Shown here: positions 1-8,100 of the stretch, piece after piece
Position numbering within the stretch: the first letter of the stretch is position 1
How the letters are laid out: the number at the start of each line of letters is the position of its first letter
From: Candidatus Gallibacteroides avistercoris
GTDB lineage: Bacteria > Bacteroidota > Bacteroidia > Bacteroidales > CHK158-818
DNA length: 26,699 bases
Assembly (NCBI GenBank): GCA_018714665.1
Contig: DVNA01000002.1
Location: forward strand, 1 to 26,699
Direction of reading: 5' to 3'
Notes under the pieces: generated by a model
What the model saw: only the letters and a program-made list of their open reading frames with translations
Database searches by the model: none
What the model was told of the DNA's origin: nothing
Made by a program: the position numbers and the translations under genes

Positions 1-739
1 CCTCGTACACCTGCAAGTGTTCCAAAGCCTTTTTCAGGTTGTTCACCGAGTTCATCACGAGGTAATCACAAGGTGCGTCGATGCAGACCGTATCATCACC
101 CGCCTGTTTCAGCGTCAGGTAAGAGAGAAAATCCATGAAGCCCTCGAACACGCAAACACGGTTCTGTGTTTCACCATGAGATTGCCTGATGACAGAGATG
201 TCCTTACACCGGATACAGCCCTTATAATAAGGATTGCGCACCTCGTACCCGCCCGCCGCGTTGCCGAAGGCAAGAGCGAAGTAGCGCCGTTTACGTAATT
301 CATAATGGACCTCCCGGCAGAACATGCGGCCGATGTCCCCGTCGATTCCACGGGAATGAAGGTACGAGAGTAGCGCATGGTGCTGCAACGGCACGACGAG
401 CACGTCCTTCATGTCAGCTTCGACGGGACGGGGTGTTGTCCCCGGAATCCGCACTCTTTGTATCGGGGCAGCATTTTCATGTCTCCCGATACAGGCAAGC
501 ACTTCGCTCACGCTGTTCGTCCGGTACAGGTATTTGCCCAGTTCCACAAGGTCGCCGCCCGTCGCTGCGCCAAAGTCATACCATTCGTTGAGCCGGTCGT
601 TGACCTTGAACGACGGAGTGCGTTCATCGCGCAGCGGTGACAGATACCAGTATTGTTTTGATATCACACTCTGGGGATGGTAGCCGAGACTGGCGAGATA
701 GTCCACGATACGCAGTTGTTTTGCTTCCGCTATGGTCAT
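1..739 (-). CDS. CHC2/Toprim-type primase of mobile element (partial, C-terminus off window)
   Basis: The reading frame stays open for 246 codons to the left edge, so the C-terminal part is missing. The ATG at 739 is the first usable start, because the ATG five bases upstream runs into a stop at once; an A-rich AAAAGAAA stretch lies in front. Residues about 28-68 align by eye with the DnaG CHC2 zinc ribbon (SPLRDERTPSF, then WYDFGAATGGDLVEL), but all zinc cysteines are replaced. A Toprim core follows, with the acidic EG..D signature at residues 199-203 and a second conserved block near residue 221. Such primases in Bacteroidales mobilizable elements make primers for element DNA, here presumably with the RepA-like helicase encoded just upstream. 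The family call is fairly secure; a role in replication of an excised form is inference. Confidence 0.8.
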   Translation of the reverse strand, partial: MTIAEAKQLRIVDYLASLGYHPQSVISKQYWYLSPLRDERTPSFKVNDRLNEWYDFGAATGGDLVELGKYLYRTNSVSEVLACIGRHENAAPIQRVRIPGTTPRPVEADMKDVLVVPLQHHALLSYLHSRGIDGDIGRMFCREVHYELRKRRYFALAFGNAAGGYEVRNPYYKGCIRCKDISVIRQSHGETQNRVCVFEGFMDFLSYLTLKQAGDDTVCIDAPCDYLVMNSVNNLKKALEHLQVYE

Positions 740-770
740 GTCATTTTCTTTTCACTTGTTTTCAAAAAAC

Positions 771-817
771 AGTTTACTTTGGTTTTTCTCCTATATATAC
801 CCGGACCAAAGTAAACT
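771..817. repeat. 13-bp inverted repeat between helicase and primase genes
   Basis: AGTTTACTTTGGT at 771-783 is the exact reverse complement of 805-817, with a 21-base loop containing TATATATA. The hairpin fills the gap between the helicase stop codon (821-823) and the primase start (739). It could be a terminator or attenuator for the helicase transcript, or a single-strand initiation site for the primase, as in RSF1010-type helicase/primase replicons. A related hairpin lies at 26279-26325. Confidence 0.7.
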
Positions 818-820
818 AAA

Positions 821-1945
821 TTATTTTTCACCTTCCGCTTCCTCGCATTCTTCGTCGAAAAGCAGGGCTTCGGTCGGGGTCACATCGTAATAAAAGAGCT
901 TGTCCCGTTTGACGATCAGCTTCAGGTTTTCCGTCAGGTATTGCAGCAGTTTTATCATGACGCTGCGTCCCCGTTTGAACCCGATAGCCTCATAGGAAGC
1001 CATGAGAGCCTGCAGTACGTTCTCGAAACCTTTGATGGGCCTGTCCCCGAAAGCGGCGGAAAGTGCCTCCCGGTGCTGTTCGATGGACAAATCCATGAAG
1101 CTGCTCCGGGCTTTCGGTCTTACACTGCCGTCAAACGAATAGTTATCCACCATGACCGGCAACCCTTCGTCATCAACGGAAAAGGCGAACGGTTTGAACT
1201 CCTTCTCGCGGATATGCAGCGCATGAACTTCACTGATAACGGGATTCTCCGCACTTTTGGTGATGACCAGCACCGTTTCCGCCTTATTGCTCATTTCCGT
1301 ACCGATATGCCCGCGCACATTGTTGTCGCCCTTGTTCAGGTGTAGCACACAATGGATGTGCAGGTCGTATTTCGACGACCACTCCATCATCTTGTTGATG
1401 ACCTCCACCGATTCGCTGGTGCTGTTGATGTCGAGCATCAGGTCGCGGATGCCGTCTATGATGACCAGCCCATACCCCTTGTTCTGACGCAGGGCATAGT
1501 CGATAACCCCGATACGGACGGCAGGAGTGTATTCCCGCAGGCAAATGAAATCGAGATTCTCGTTGTCCGTCGTGGTGGGCAGCCCCGCCAGGCGGAGAAT
1601 GCGTTCCAACACGTTGTGGCAATGGAAACGGCTCTGTTCAGTGTCCACGTACAGAATCCTGCGTTTGCCTTCGGGCAGGTGCGCCCGATAGTTCAAGACC
1701 TGCCGGCCCGCCAGCGACGCGGCGACGATGGCCGAGACGTTGAACGTCTTTTTCGCCTTCGCCTTACCCGTCGAAGCGCTGAAATTACCGAGCGTCGCTA
1801 TGGTGGAGTTGTCAATCCATATAATCTGGGGCGGAGTCTCGTAGGTGTCCGTGGCCTTTATTTGCGATGCCGTGAGGATATCCGACAGGCGGTTCTCGTC
1901 CAGCTCCGCCCACGAGTTACGGTCAGTTCTTTTTTCGTTTTCCAT
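821..1945 (-). CDS. RepA-like helicase / AAA_25 ATPase of mobile element
   Basis: This is a 374-aa RecA-fold ATPase of the AAA_25/RepA helicase type common in Bacteroidales mobilizable elements. A longer frame runs up to 2218, but its first 91 codons lie wholly over the HTH gene and have no protein-like character; the ATG at 1945 gives a normal N-terminus and a 23-bp overlap with the upstream gene, a sign of translational coupling. Residues 53-67 form the P-loop region (GNFSASTGKAKAKKT), which departs from the textbook GxxxxGKT. YVDTEQS at 99-105 and the Walker B strand GLVIIDG at 159-165 follow, then a VLHLNK strand near 200 and an RGHIGTEMSN segment near 211. The C-terminal 90 residues are helical and end in an acidic tail. 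It probably unwinds element DNA together with the primase downstream. Confidence 0.85.
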   Translation of the reverse strand: MENEKRTDRNSWAELDENRLSDILTASQIKATDTYETPPQIIWIDNSTIATLGNFSASTGKAKAKKTFNVSAIVAASLAGRQVLNYRAHLPEGKRRILYVDTEQSRFHCHNVLERILRLAGLPTTTDNENLDFICLREYTPAVRIGVIDYALRQNKGYGLVIIDGIRDLMLDINSTSESVEVINKMMEWSSKYDLHIHCVLHLNKGDNNVRGHIGTEMSNKAETVLVITKSAENPVISEVHALHIREKEFKPFAFSVDDEGLPVMVDNYSFDGSVRPKARSSFMDLSIEQHREALSAAFGDRPIKGFENVLQALMASYEAIGFKRGRSVMIKLLQYLTENLKLIVKRDKLFYYDVTPTEALLFDEECEEAEGEK

Positions 1946-2318
1946 AGCGCTTCTGGTTAAAGAACGGTTGGGTTGCGGATACTTCCGTCGCCATACGCAT
2001 GGCATCGTCCACCGTAGGTTCGTAGTTTTGCAAGAGCCATGCGTCCAGCTCTTCCTTCGCGAAGTAAAGCATCTTGCCGCGAGGTTTGTAGTGCGGGATT
2101 TCCTTGTTCGATGTGAGTTTGTACAACATACTTTCGGACACGCCGATATACATGCACGCCTCTTGAAAAGTGAAGACTTTCTTGGTCGTGTAAATGGTAT
2201 TTTCCAGTAAAGCCACACGCTCCAACAGACCTTCCACCGGTTCCAACTTCTTGAGAACCGCTTCTATGGCGGTCAGCCGTTCGCTCAACCGCTCCATGAA
2301 TGTTGTTCTGTTTTGCAT
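1923..2318 (-). CDS. Helix-turn-helix (excisionase/MerR-type) DNA-binding protein
   Basis: This 131-aa protein has an N-terminal coiled-coil-like stretch (about residues 8-45, leucine-rich, low in glycine) followed by an HTH_17/excisionase domain at about 48-98: FTFQEACMYIGVSESMLYKLTSNKEIPHYKPRGKM fold pattern, with the wing around KMLYFAKEELDAWL. A basic tail KRYGKRKKN ends it. The frame is open up to 2384, but a start there would translate the perfect hairpin at 2352-2381; ATGs at 2327 and 2318 are more credible, and I chose 2318. The stop overlaps the helicase gene by 23 bp. Proteins of this type sit next to helicase/primase genes in many Bacteroidales integrative elements and act as regulators or excision factors; which applies here cannot be seen. 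Confidence 0.8.
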   Translation of the reverse strand: MQNRTTFMERLSERLTAIEAVLKKLEPVEGLLERVALLENTIYTTKKVFTFQEACMYIGVSESMLYKLTSNKEIPHYKPRGKMLYFAKEELDAWLLQNYEPTVDDAMRMATEVSATQPFFNQKRYGKRKKN

Positions 2319-2351
2319 AAAATACATGTTAAAATTAGACAATGGAGAGTT

Positions 2352-2381
2352 ACCTCCGTTATGCAGCGCGCTAACGGAGGT
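2352..2381. repeat. 10-bp perfect inverted repeat in leader of HTH gene
   Basis: ACCTCCGTTA (2352-2361) is repeated as its reverse complement at 2372-2381 with a 10-base loop. On the minus strand it lies 34 bases before the chosen HTH start. The right part of the RNA hairpin would contain GGAGGT, a Shine-Dalgarno-like sequence, but no start codon follows closely. It may be an operator or a leader hairpin. Confidence 0.6.
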
Positions 2382-2407
2382 CAAAGTTATGTGATGTGAA
2401 CCGGACA

Positions 2408-2444
2408 GCCGGAAATACCGGCGTGATACTATGCACGTATCACG
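2408..2444. repeat. Pair of adjacent inverted repeats upstream of HTH-helicase-primase block
   Basis: Two palindromes touch each other here: GCCGG-N5-CCGGC at 2408-2422 and CGTGATAC-N7-GTATCACG at 2422-2444. Neither is followed by a T-run on either strand, so they look more like operator or origin/transfer sites than terminators. They lie between the unrecognised 227-aa gene and the HTH gene. Confidence 0.6.
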
Positions 2445-2495
2445 GCAATTGTCACTGTTTTATCTTTCACATACTTGGCTTTTTGGCACTTCGTG

Positions 2496-3179
2496 TTATA
2501 TTTTCAGTCGGCTGACGGCTTTTCGTATGCCGAGGTTTGCCGATGTAATGTTGTTCCTCGCCGCAGACAGGGCGGACGAGAGGCTTGAAGCGGTAACGTA
2601 TCTTGTGCCGTCTTTGGACAACAGGAACCGCCCCTTGTCGAGAACCGACTGCCAGTGAGGCAGGATGAAGGTGTTTTCGAGCAACGCGTCGAACAGGACC
2701 GCCACATGGCGGATATTGTTCACACGTATGCAGAAGCCCTTCTTGCAGGCAAAAAGCGCTTCCATGTCCTCGATGCGGAGTGTGGAAACGCAAAACAGAT
2801 GATAAGCGTTGGCGCAAGCCACAATACCTGTCATCTGTTCACGGGAAAAATTACAACCGAAGGAGAGAGGTGGATCGTTTCTGGAATCTTCTATACGTGA
2901 AGAGCCGAACCATACTCCGGCAATGTCGTACTTTCGTTTCAAGGCCATGCACTCCTCGAAAGAAAATGTTTCTGCGGTAAAGAGGCTTTTGACGAGACTT
3001 GTGCAATCGATCAACAGCCCTCTGATGATATGGATGTTCATTTCATGGCAATTCCTGCAAACCGCACTGTTGCAGTCGATGTACCGGTGACTGTTTATAA
3101 AGTCATCCACATAGCGGCCATACCGTTTGCCGCCTGCCATGACGTCTTGAAGATAAAGCTCCCTCGCTTCGGAGAGCAA
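2496..3179 (-). CDS. Unrecognised mobile-element protein, possibly frameshifted at its 5' end
   Basis: I do not recognise this 227-aa protein. It is rich in cysteine, with a C-x4-C-x2-C cluster at residues 36-44 (CNSAVCRNCH), and the last 70 residues look helical with a basic end. The only start available in this frame is a TTG at 3179, and the frame stays open without any ATG back to a stop at 3321-3323. Protein-like sequence continues upstream of the TTG (about 30 residues, rich in charged and aromatic residues). An ATG at 3277 in another frame reads into a run of seven T on the coding strand (3243-3249); a -1 shift there would join it smoothly to this frame. The 5' end is thus uncertain. 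Its position next to the integrase suggests a role in excision or regulation, which is a guess. Confidence 0.6.
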   Translation of the reverse strand: MLSEARELYLQDVMAGGKRYGRYVDDFINSHRYIDCNSAVCRNCHEMNIHIIRGLLIDCTSLVKSLFTAETFSFEECMALKRKYDIAGVWFGSSRIEDSRNDPPLSFGCNFSREQMTGIVACANAYHLFCVSTLRIEDMEALFACKKGFCIRVNNIRHVAVLFDALLENTFILPHWQSVLDKGRFLLSKDGTRYVTASSLSSALSAARNNITSANLGIRKAVSRLKI

Positions 3180-3397
3180 TTCGTAAAATTCTTCCGCTAC
3201 ATCCTGTTCCGTAGCGAAGTGGTGCAGATGTGGTCTCCCTTCAAAAAAAGAGAGGACCTGTTGTTTTGTCCTTTCATGTCGAATTGTTTTTATGGGTTTA
3301 TACTTATTATAATAGTGGCATTACTTCGACTATTTGAAAAGTCGGAGAAAAGCCGGAAATATTTACCTGTAAATTGAATTTGACATGTATAACTACA

Positions 3398-4528
3398 TCA
3401 GTCGAATAGCCCGTTGACCAAATTGACTGCTTCGTCTTTTTTCTGGTTGATGATTTTGGCGTACACCTGTGTCATTCTCACGGAGGTATGGCCAAGCAGC
3501 TTCGATACGGTATAGAGATCCGCACCGAGCGTCAGCATCATGGTCGCGAATGTATGCCGGGCGGTGTGAAAAGTAAAACGCTTGGTGATTCCGGCCGCTT
3601 CGGCCCACGGTCTGAGATACTGATTGATATTTGAAGGCAGGTTGAACACAGGATCGTCTGCAGCCTTGTCCTCACGCTCCGGCATCCATTTCAACGCCTC
3701 GTTGGAGAGTGGCAGGTAAATCGGTTCTTTGGTCTTCTGCATAGCCACCGCCAGACGGTATTGGCCGTTATCGACAAAGACATTCTTCCATTTCAGGCCG
3801 ACAATATCGCTGATACGCAGTCCGCAGAAGCAGGAAAACAGATAGGCGTTTTTAACCCTCCCATCCTGTACCGGAGTGGCAATCAACGCCCGTACCTCTT
3901 CGATGGTCATATAGGACCGCACGCTCTCCGGCATTTTGGGCTTCTCCGATTTTTCCATTTCATTAAACGGATTTCTCAACAACCGTTTAGCCCGGACGGC
4001 AGCGTTCAGGGCACCGTTGAATATCTGATAATAGGTATTGCGTGTAGATGCTGCTATCGGCTTTCCTTTAGGGCGGAAGGTCGTCAGCATGTAGTCGATA
4101 TAGCCTTGGCAAAAAGCGAGGTCAACCCGATCCAACAAAAACCTTTCCCCTGCATATTCTTTCAGGATATGGGTAACGGCCTTGATTTGACCGATGCCTT
4201 TCTTGTCGCGTTTCTCTTGGTACTCCAAATAGGTTTGCATCCAGTCCAGCAGATAAACCTTATCTGTATGGTTCACGATACCGGCTTCGCCGCTGGTCAG
4301 TTCGATAATGCGTTTCGACTTGATGGCATTCGCAGCGGCCATTGTTATTTCATTCTGCCGACGGGTATTGTTGTCCGTTCCCGGGATAAGATACAGCTTC
4401 AGGTACTCATATGTCCGCTTGCCATTGCGGTATATATCCAGATACAGACTTTTGCTGCCATCGGACAAATCCTTCATCCGAAGACGGATGGGCTCTTTTA
4501 CTTTTTTAGGCTTCTTTATTCGTGGCAT
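3398..4528 (-). CDS. Tyrosine recombinase / integrase of mobile element
   Basis: This 376-aa site-specific recombinase has a basic N-terminus, an Arm-binding-like region (about 15-80), a SAM-like core-binding domain (about 90-190) and a catalytic domain (about 205-370). All the catalytic residues are visible: Arg238 in CFCGLRIS, a lysine in the beta-hairpin QKTKEP (Lys265 or Lys267), His321 and Arg324 in HTARHTF, His347 in LLGHTS and the nucleophile Tyr356 in QVYAKI. Length and domain order fit integrases of Bacteroidales conjugative and mobilizable transposons. The gene is the outermost gene of the element, and reads away from the chromosomal junction. It most likely catalyses integration and excision of the element at a site just beyond its own promoter, near 4600-4745. 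Confidence 0.95.
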   Translation of the reverse strand: MPRIKKPKKVKEPIRLRMKDLSDGSKSLYLDIYRNGKRTYEYLKLYLIPGTDNNTRRQNEITMAAANAIKSKRIIELTSGEAGIVNHTDKVYLLDWMQTYLEYQEKRDKKGIGQIKAVTHILKEYAGERFLLDRVDLAFCQGYIDYMLTTFRPKGKPIAASTRNTYYQIFNGALNAAVRAKRLLRNPFNEMEKSEKPKMPESVRSYMTIEEVRALIATPVQDGRVKNAYLFSCFCGLRISDIVGLKWKNVFVDNGQYRLAVAMQKTKEPIYLPLSNEALKWMPEREDKAADDPVFNLPSNINQYLRPWAEAAGITKRFTFHTARHTFATMMLTLGADLYTVSKLLGHTSVRMTQVYAKIINQKKDEAVNLVNGLFD

Positions 4529-4561
4529 AATCGTATTCTTTCATTCGTTCTTTTTCGTATG

Positions 4562-4569
4562 CAAATGTA
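4562..4569 (-). promoter_or_regulatory. Promoter -7 box of integrase gene
   Basis: On the minus strand this reads TACATTTG, a perfect match to the Bacteroidota -7 consensus TAnnTTTG, 33 bases before the integrase ATG. A TTG about 20 bases further upstream could serve as the -33 element. No expression evidence is available. Confidence 0.5.
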
Positions 4570-4744
4570 CGAATTAAAACCGAAATCAAGAAACAAACAA
4601 GGAACAAAAATGTACCCAAAAAGAACTAATTAACAGAAAATAGCGAAAACAACTGAAAGAAACGATTTCTTTATAAATGTCTGATATAAAGCCTATTTAC
4701 TTGTACTTATTTGGATTTTATTTTCATCTTTAATATGTCTGTTT

Positions 4745-5053
4745 GTTTATTGGCAATATACGGGCGGAACAAACGGGATGCCTGCCGATGAGGAAGCCCG
4801 TCTGATGGAAAAAGTCCAGATCGCCCTCAAACAAGCCATGGAACGCGATAAGTTGGCTATTCTGACAGGCGTGTATACCGGGGCAGGAGAACGTACGTGG
4901 GTGTTTTACACCCGGAATGTACCGGCTTTCGGAGAGAAACTGAACCAGGCTCTTGCTTCGTTCGACCGATTGCCATTGGATATTTGCACCGAAGTCGATC
5001 CGCAGTGGGAAGAGTATAAAGATATGTACGAAATGAAAGAAGCCGAAGCATAA
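4745..5053 (+). pseudogene. 3' part of a DUF695-family gene, truncated by the mobile element
   Basis: From about 4745 the frame reads VYWQYTGGTNGMPADEEARL and continues to a stop at 5051-5053. The segment matches my memory of the C-terminal two thirds of DUF695 proteins: a GMP..E...M.....AL motif, then the TGVYTGAGERTWVFYT block, and DPQWEEYKDMYE near the end. An ATG at 4778 would give 91 aa, but typical family members have about 45 further N-terminal residues, and upstream of 4745 the frame is hydrophobic junk with a stop at 4682-4684. The missing part begins exactly where the integrase end of the element lies, so the gene was probably split by integration. The 5' half should lie at the far end of the element, outside this window. 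The molecular function of DUF695 is unknown. Confidence 0.65.
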
Positions 5054-5124
5054 CCTTCTGAAAATTTTTCCTAATAACGTAAAGCATAAAGAGTAAGACT
5101 GTCATATAATACCAAAAAAATTTG

Positions 5125-5132
5125 TACCTTCG
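5125..5132 (+). promoter_or_regulatory. Probable -7 box of ileS
   Basis: TACCTTCG differs by one base from TAnnTTTG and lies 35 bases before the ileS ATG. A clear -33 TTTG is not present at the expected distance. Confidence 0.4.
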
Positions 5133-5167
5133 TGGCAATTTTTGAAAGAGAGTAATTGAATAACGAT

Positions 5168-8100
5168 ATGAGTAAAAAATTTACCGAATACAACCAGTTC
5201 GATTTATCGCAAATCAACAAAGAGGTGTTGAAAAAATGGGATGAAAATTCCGTTTTCCAGAAAAGCCTCTCTACCCGAGAAGGATGTCCTACCTTTGTTT
5301 TTTACGAAGGTCCCCCTTCTGCGAACGGGATGCCGGGTATCCACCACGTAATGGCACGAACTATTAAAGATATTTTCTGCCGTTACAAGACCATGAAAGG
5401 TTTTCACGTAAAACGGAAAGCCGGTTGGGATACGCACGGGTTACCTGTTGAATTGGGTGTTGAAAAATCGTTGGGTATTACCAAAGAGGATATCGGTAAA
5501 ACCATATCGGTAGCCGACTACAATGCCGCCTGTCGCAAAGATGTAATGAAGTTTACCCGCGAGTGGGAGGACCTGACTCACAAGATGGGTTATTGGGTAG
5601 ATATGAAAGAGCCCTACATTACGTACGACAACCGTTATATCGAAACATTGTGGTGGTTGCTCAAACAGCTCTATCAAAAAAATCTCCTCTATAAAGGATA
5701 TACCATTCAGCCCTATTCGCCGGCTGCCGGTACGGGCCTGAGTTCGCACGAGTTGAATCAGCCCGGATGTTATCGCGATGTAAAAGATCTGACCGTAGTA
5801 GGCCAGTTCAAGATAAAGACCCCGAAACCGGAAATGACTCGGTGGGGTACTCCTTATTTTTTGGCTTGGACCACAACACCGTGGACGTTGCCTTCCAACA
5901 CGGCTCTCTGTGTAGGACCGAAGATCGATTATGTAGCCGTACAGACATACAACGGATATACGGGAGAGAAGATAACTGTCGTATTGGCAGAAGCACTGTT
6001 GTATGCCTTTTTCAACAAAAAGGCCGAAGGTATTGCATTGGAAGATTACAAACCGGGCGATAAGCTGATCCCGTTTAAAGTGGTAGGCAAGTATAACGGT
6101 CCGGATCTGGTTGGCATGGAGTACGAACAGCTGATGCCGTGGGTAAAACCGGTGGAAGCGACCGAAGATGGTTGGAAAGATGCTTCTCATAAAGCATTTC
6201 GGGTAATTCTGGGCGATTATGTAACCACCGAAGACGGTACAGGTATCGTACACATCGCTCCGACTTTCGGGGCAGATGACGCTTTCGTGGCAAAAGCCGC
6301 AGGTATCCCCTCGCTGTTTATGATCAACAAAAAAGGAGAGACCCGCCCGATGGTCGATCTTACCGGTAAGTTCTATCTGTTGGAAGAACTCGACGAAAAA
6401 TTCGTAAAAGAGTGTGTCGATGTAGAGAAATACAAGGATTATCAGGGCCGTTGGGTGAAAAACGCCTATGACCCGCAATTCACCGTCGGCGGTAAGTACG
6501 ACGAGAAGGCTGCCCAGGCGGCCGAATCGCTCGATGTGTATATCTGCATGGTGATGAAGCAGAACAATCAAGCGTTCAAGATAGAAAAGCACGTGCACAA
6601 CTATCCGCACTGCTGGCGTACCGACAAACCGGTACTCTATTATCCGTTGGATAGCTGGTTTATCCGCTCTACGGCTTGCAAGGAGCGCATGATAGAATTG
6701 AACAAGACCATTAACTGGAAGCCCGAATCGACGGGATCGGGACGTTTCGGTAAGTGGCTGGAAAACCTGAACGACTGGAACCTGAGCCGCTCACGCTATT
6801 GGGGAACTCCGTTACCTATCTGGCGTAGCGAAGAGGGCGAGGAGCTCTGCATCGGTTCGGTAGAAGAACTCTATAACGAAATAGAAAAATCGGTAGCCGC
6901 AGGCTTTATGTCGGCCAATCCGTACAAGGAAAAAGGATTCGAGGTGGGGAAATATACCGCAGAAAATTATGCCAAAATTGACCTGCATCGTCCGTATGTA
7001 GATGATATTATTCTGGTATCGGCCTCGGGTAAACCGATGAAGCGTGAGTCAGACCTGATCGATGTCTGGTTCGATTCGGGAGCCATGCCGTATGCCCAGG
7101 TGCACTATCCTTTTGAAAACAAAGAGGCATTGGACAGTCGAGAAATTTATCCGGCCGATTTCATCGCCGAAGGAGTCGATCAAACGCGCGGATGGTTCTT
7201 TACCCTTCATGCCATTGCCTCCATGGTGTTTGACAGCGTAGCCTATAAAGCCGTCGTGTCTAACGGGCTGGTATTGGATAAGAATGGAAACAAGATGTCT
7301 AAACGGTTAGGCAATGCCGTCGATCCCTTCGCTACGATAGAAAAATACGGGTCCGATCCCCTGCGTTGGTATATGATAACCAATTCATCTCCGTGGGACA
7401 ACCTGAAATTTGACGTAGAGGGAATTGAAGAAATTCGTCGCAAGTTTTTCGGTACGTTATATAATACCTACTCCTTCTTTGCCTTGTATGCCAATGTAGA
7501 TAACTTCTCGTTGGACGATGCCCAGGTACCGGTATCGGAACGTCCCGAGATAGACCGGTGGATCATATCGTTGTTGAATACGTTGGTTAAAGAGGTAAAC
7601 GAATATTATGCCACGTACGAACCCACACGGGCGGGACGGACTATTTCAACTTTCGTCAACGACCATCTCAGCAACTGGTATGTACGGTTGAACCGCAAGC
7701 GTTTCTGGGGAGGCGAGATGAACCAGGATAAACGTGCGGCATACCAAACCCTCTATACCTGTTTGAAAACTGTTGCTGCGCTGATGGCACCGATTGCCCC
7801 GTTCTATGCAGACAAACTCTACATCGATCTGGTATCGGCTGCTGGTTCTGACGAAGTATCCGTACATTTGTCTACCTTCCCCGAAGCGGACGAATCCTTG
7901 ATAGACAAACCGTTGGAAGATCGGATGCAAATCGCTCAGGAGATCACCTCCATGGTTCTGGCATTACGTCGCAAGGTAAACATCAAAGTCCGCCAGCCGT
8001 TGAGTATGTTGATGATTCCCGTGGTGGATGCCGAACAAAAAGAAAATATCGAAGCGGTACGTTCGCTGGTGTTGAGCGAGGTCAATGTCAAAGAGCTTAA

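Noticed and set aside
1352..1960. Plus-strand frame of 202 aa opposite the helicase gene
   Set aside because: It is antisense to the Walker motifs of the helicase and shows no domain.
1946..2218. N-terminal extension of the helicase gene to an upstream start at 2218
   Set aside because: The 91 extra residues are Arg/Ser/Thr/Cys-rich out-of-frame translation of the HTH gene, which is well supported in its own frame.
3761..4633. Plus-strand frame of 290 aa opposite the integrase
   Set aside because: The integrase has all catalytic residues on the other strand; this frame is its shadow.
5441..6610. Minus-strand open frame of 389 aa inside ileS
   Set aside because: It is antisense to strongly conserved synthetase sequence and has no recognisable domain.
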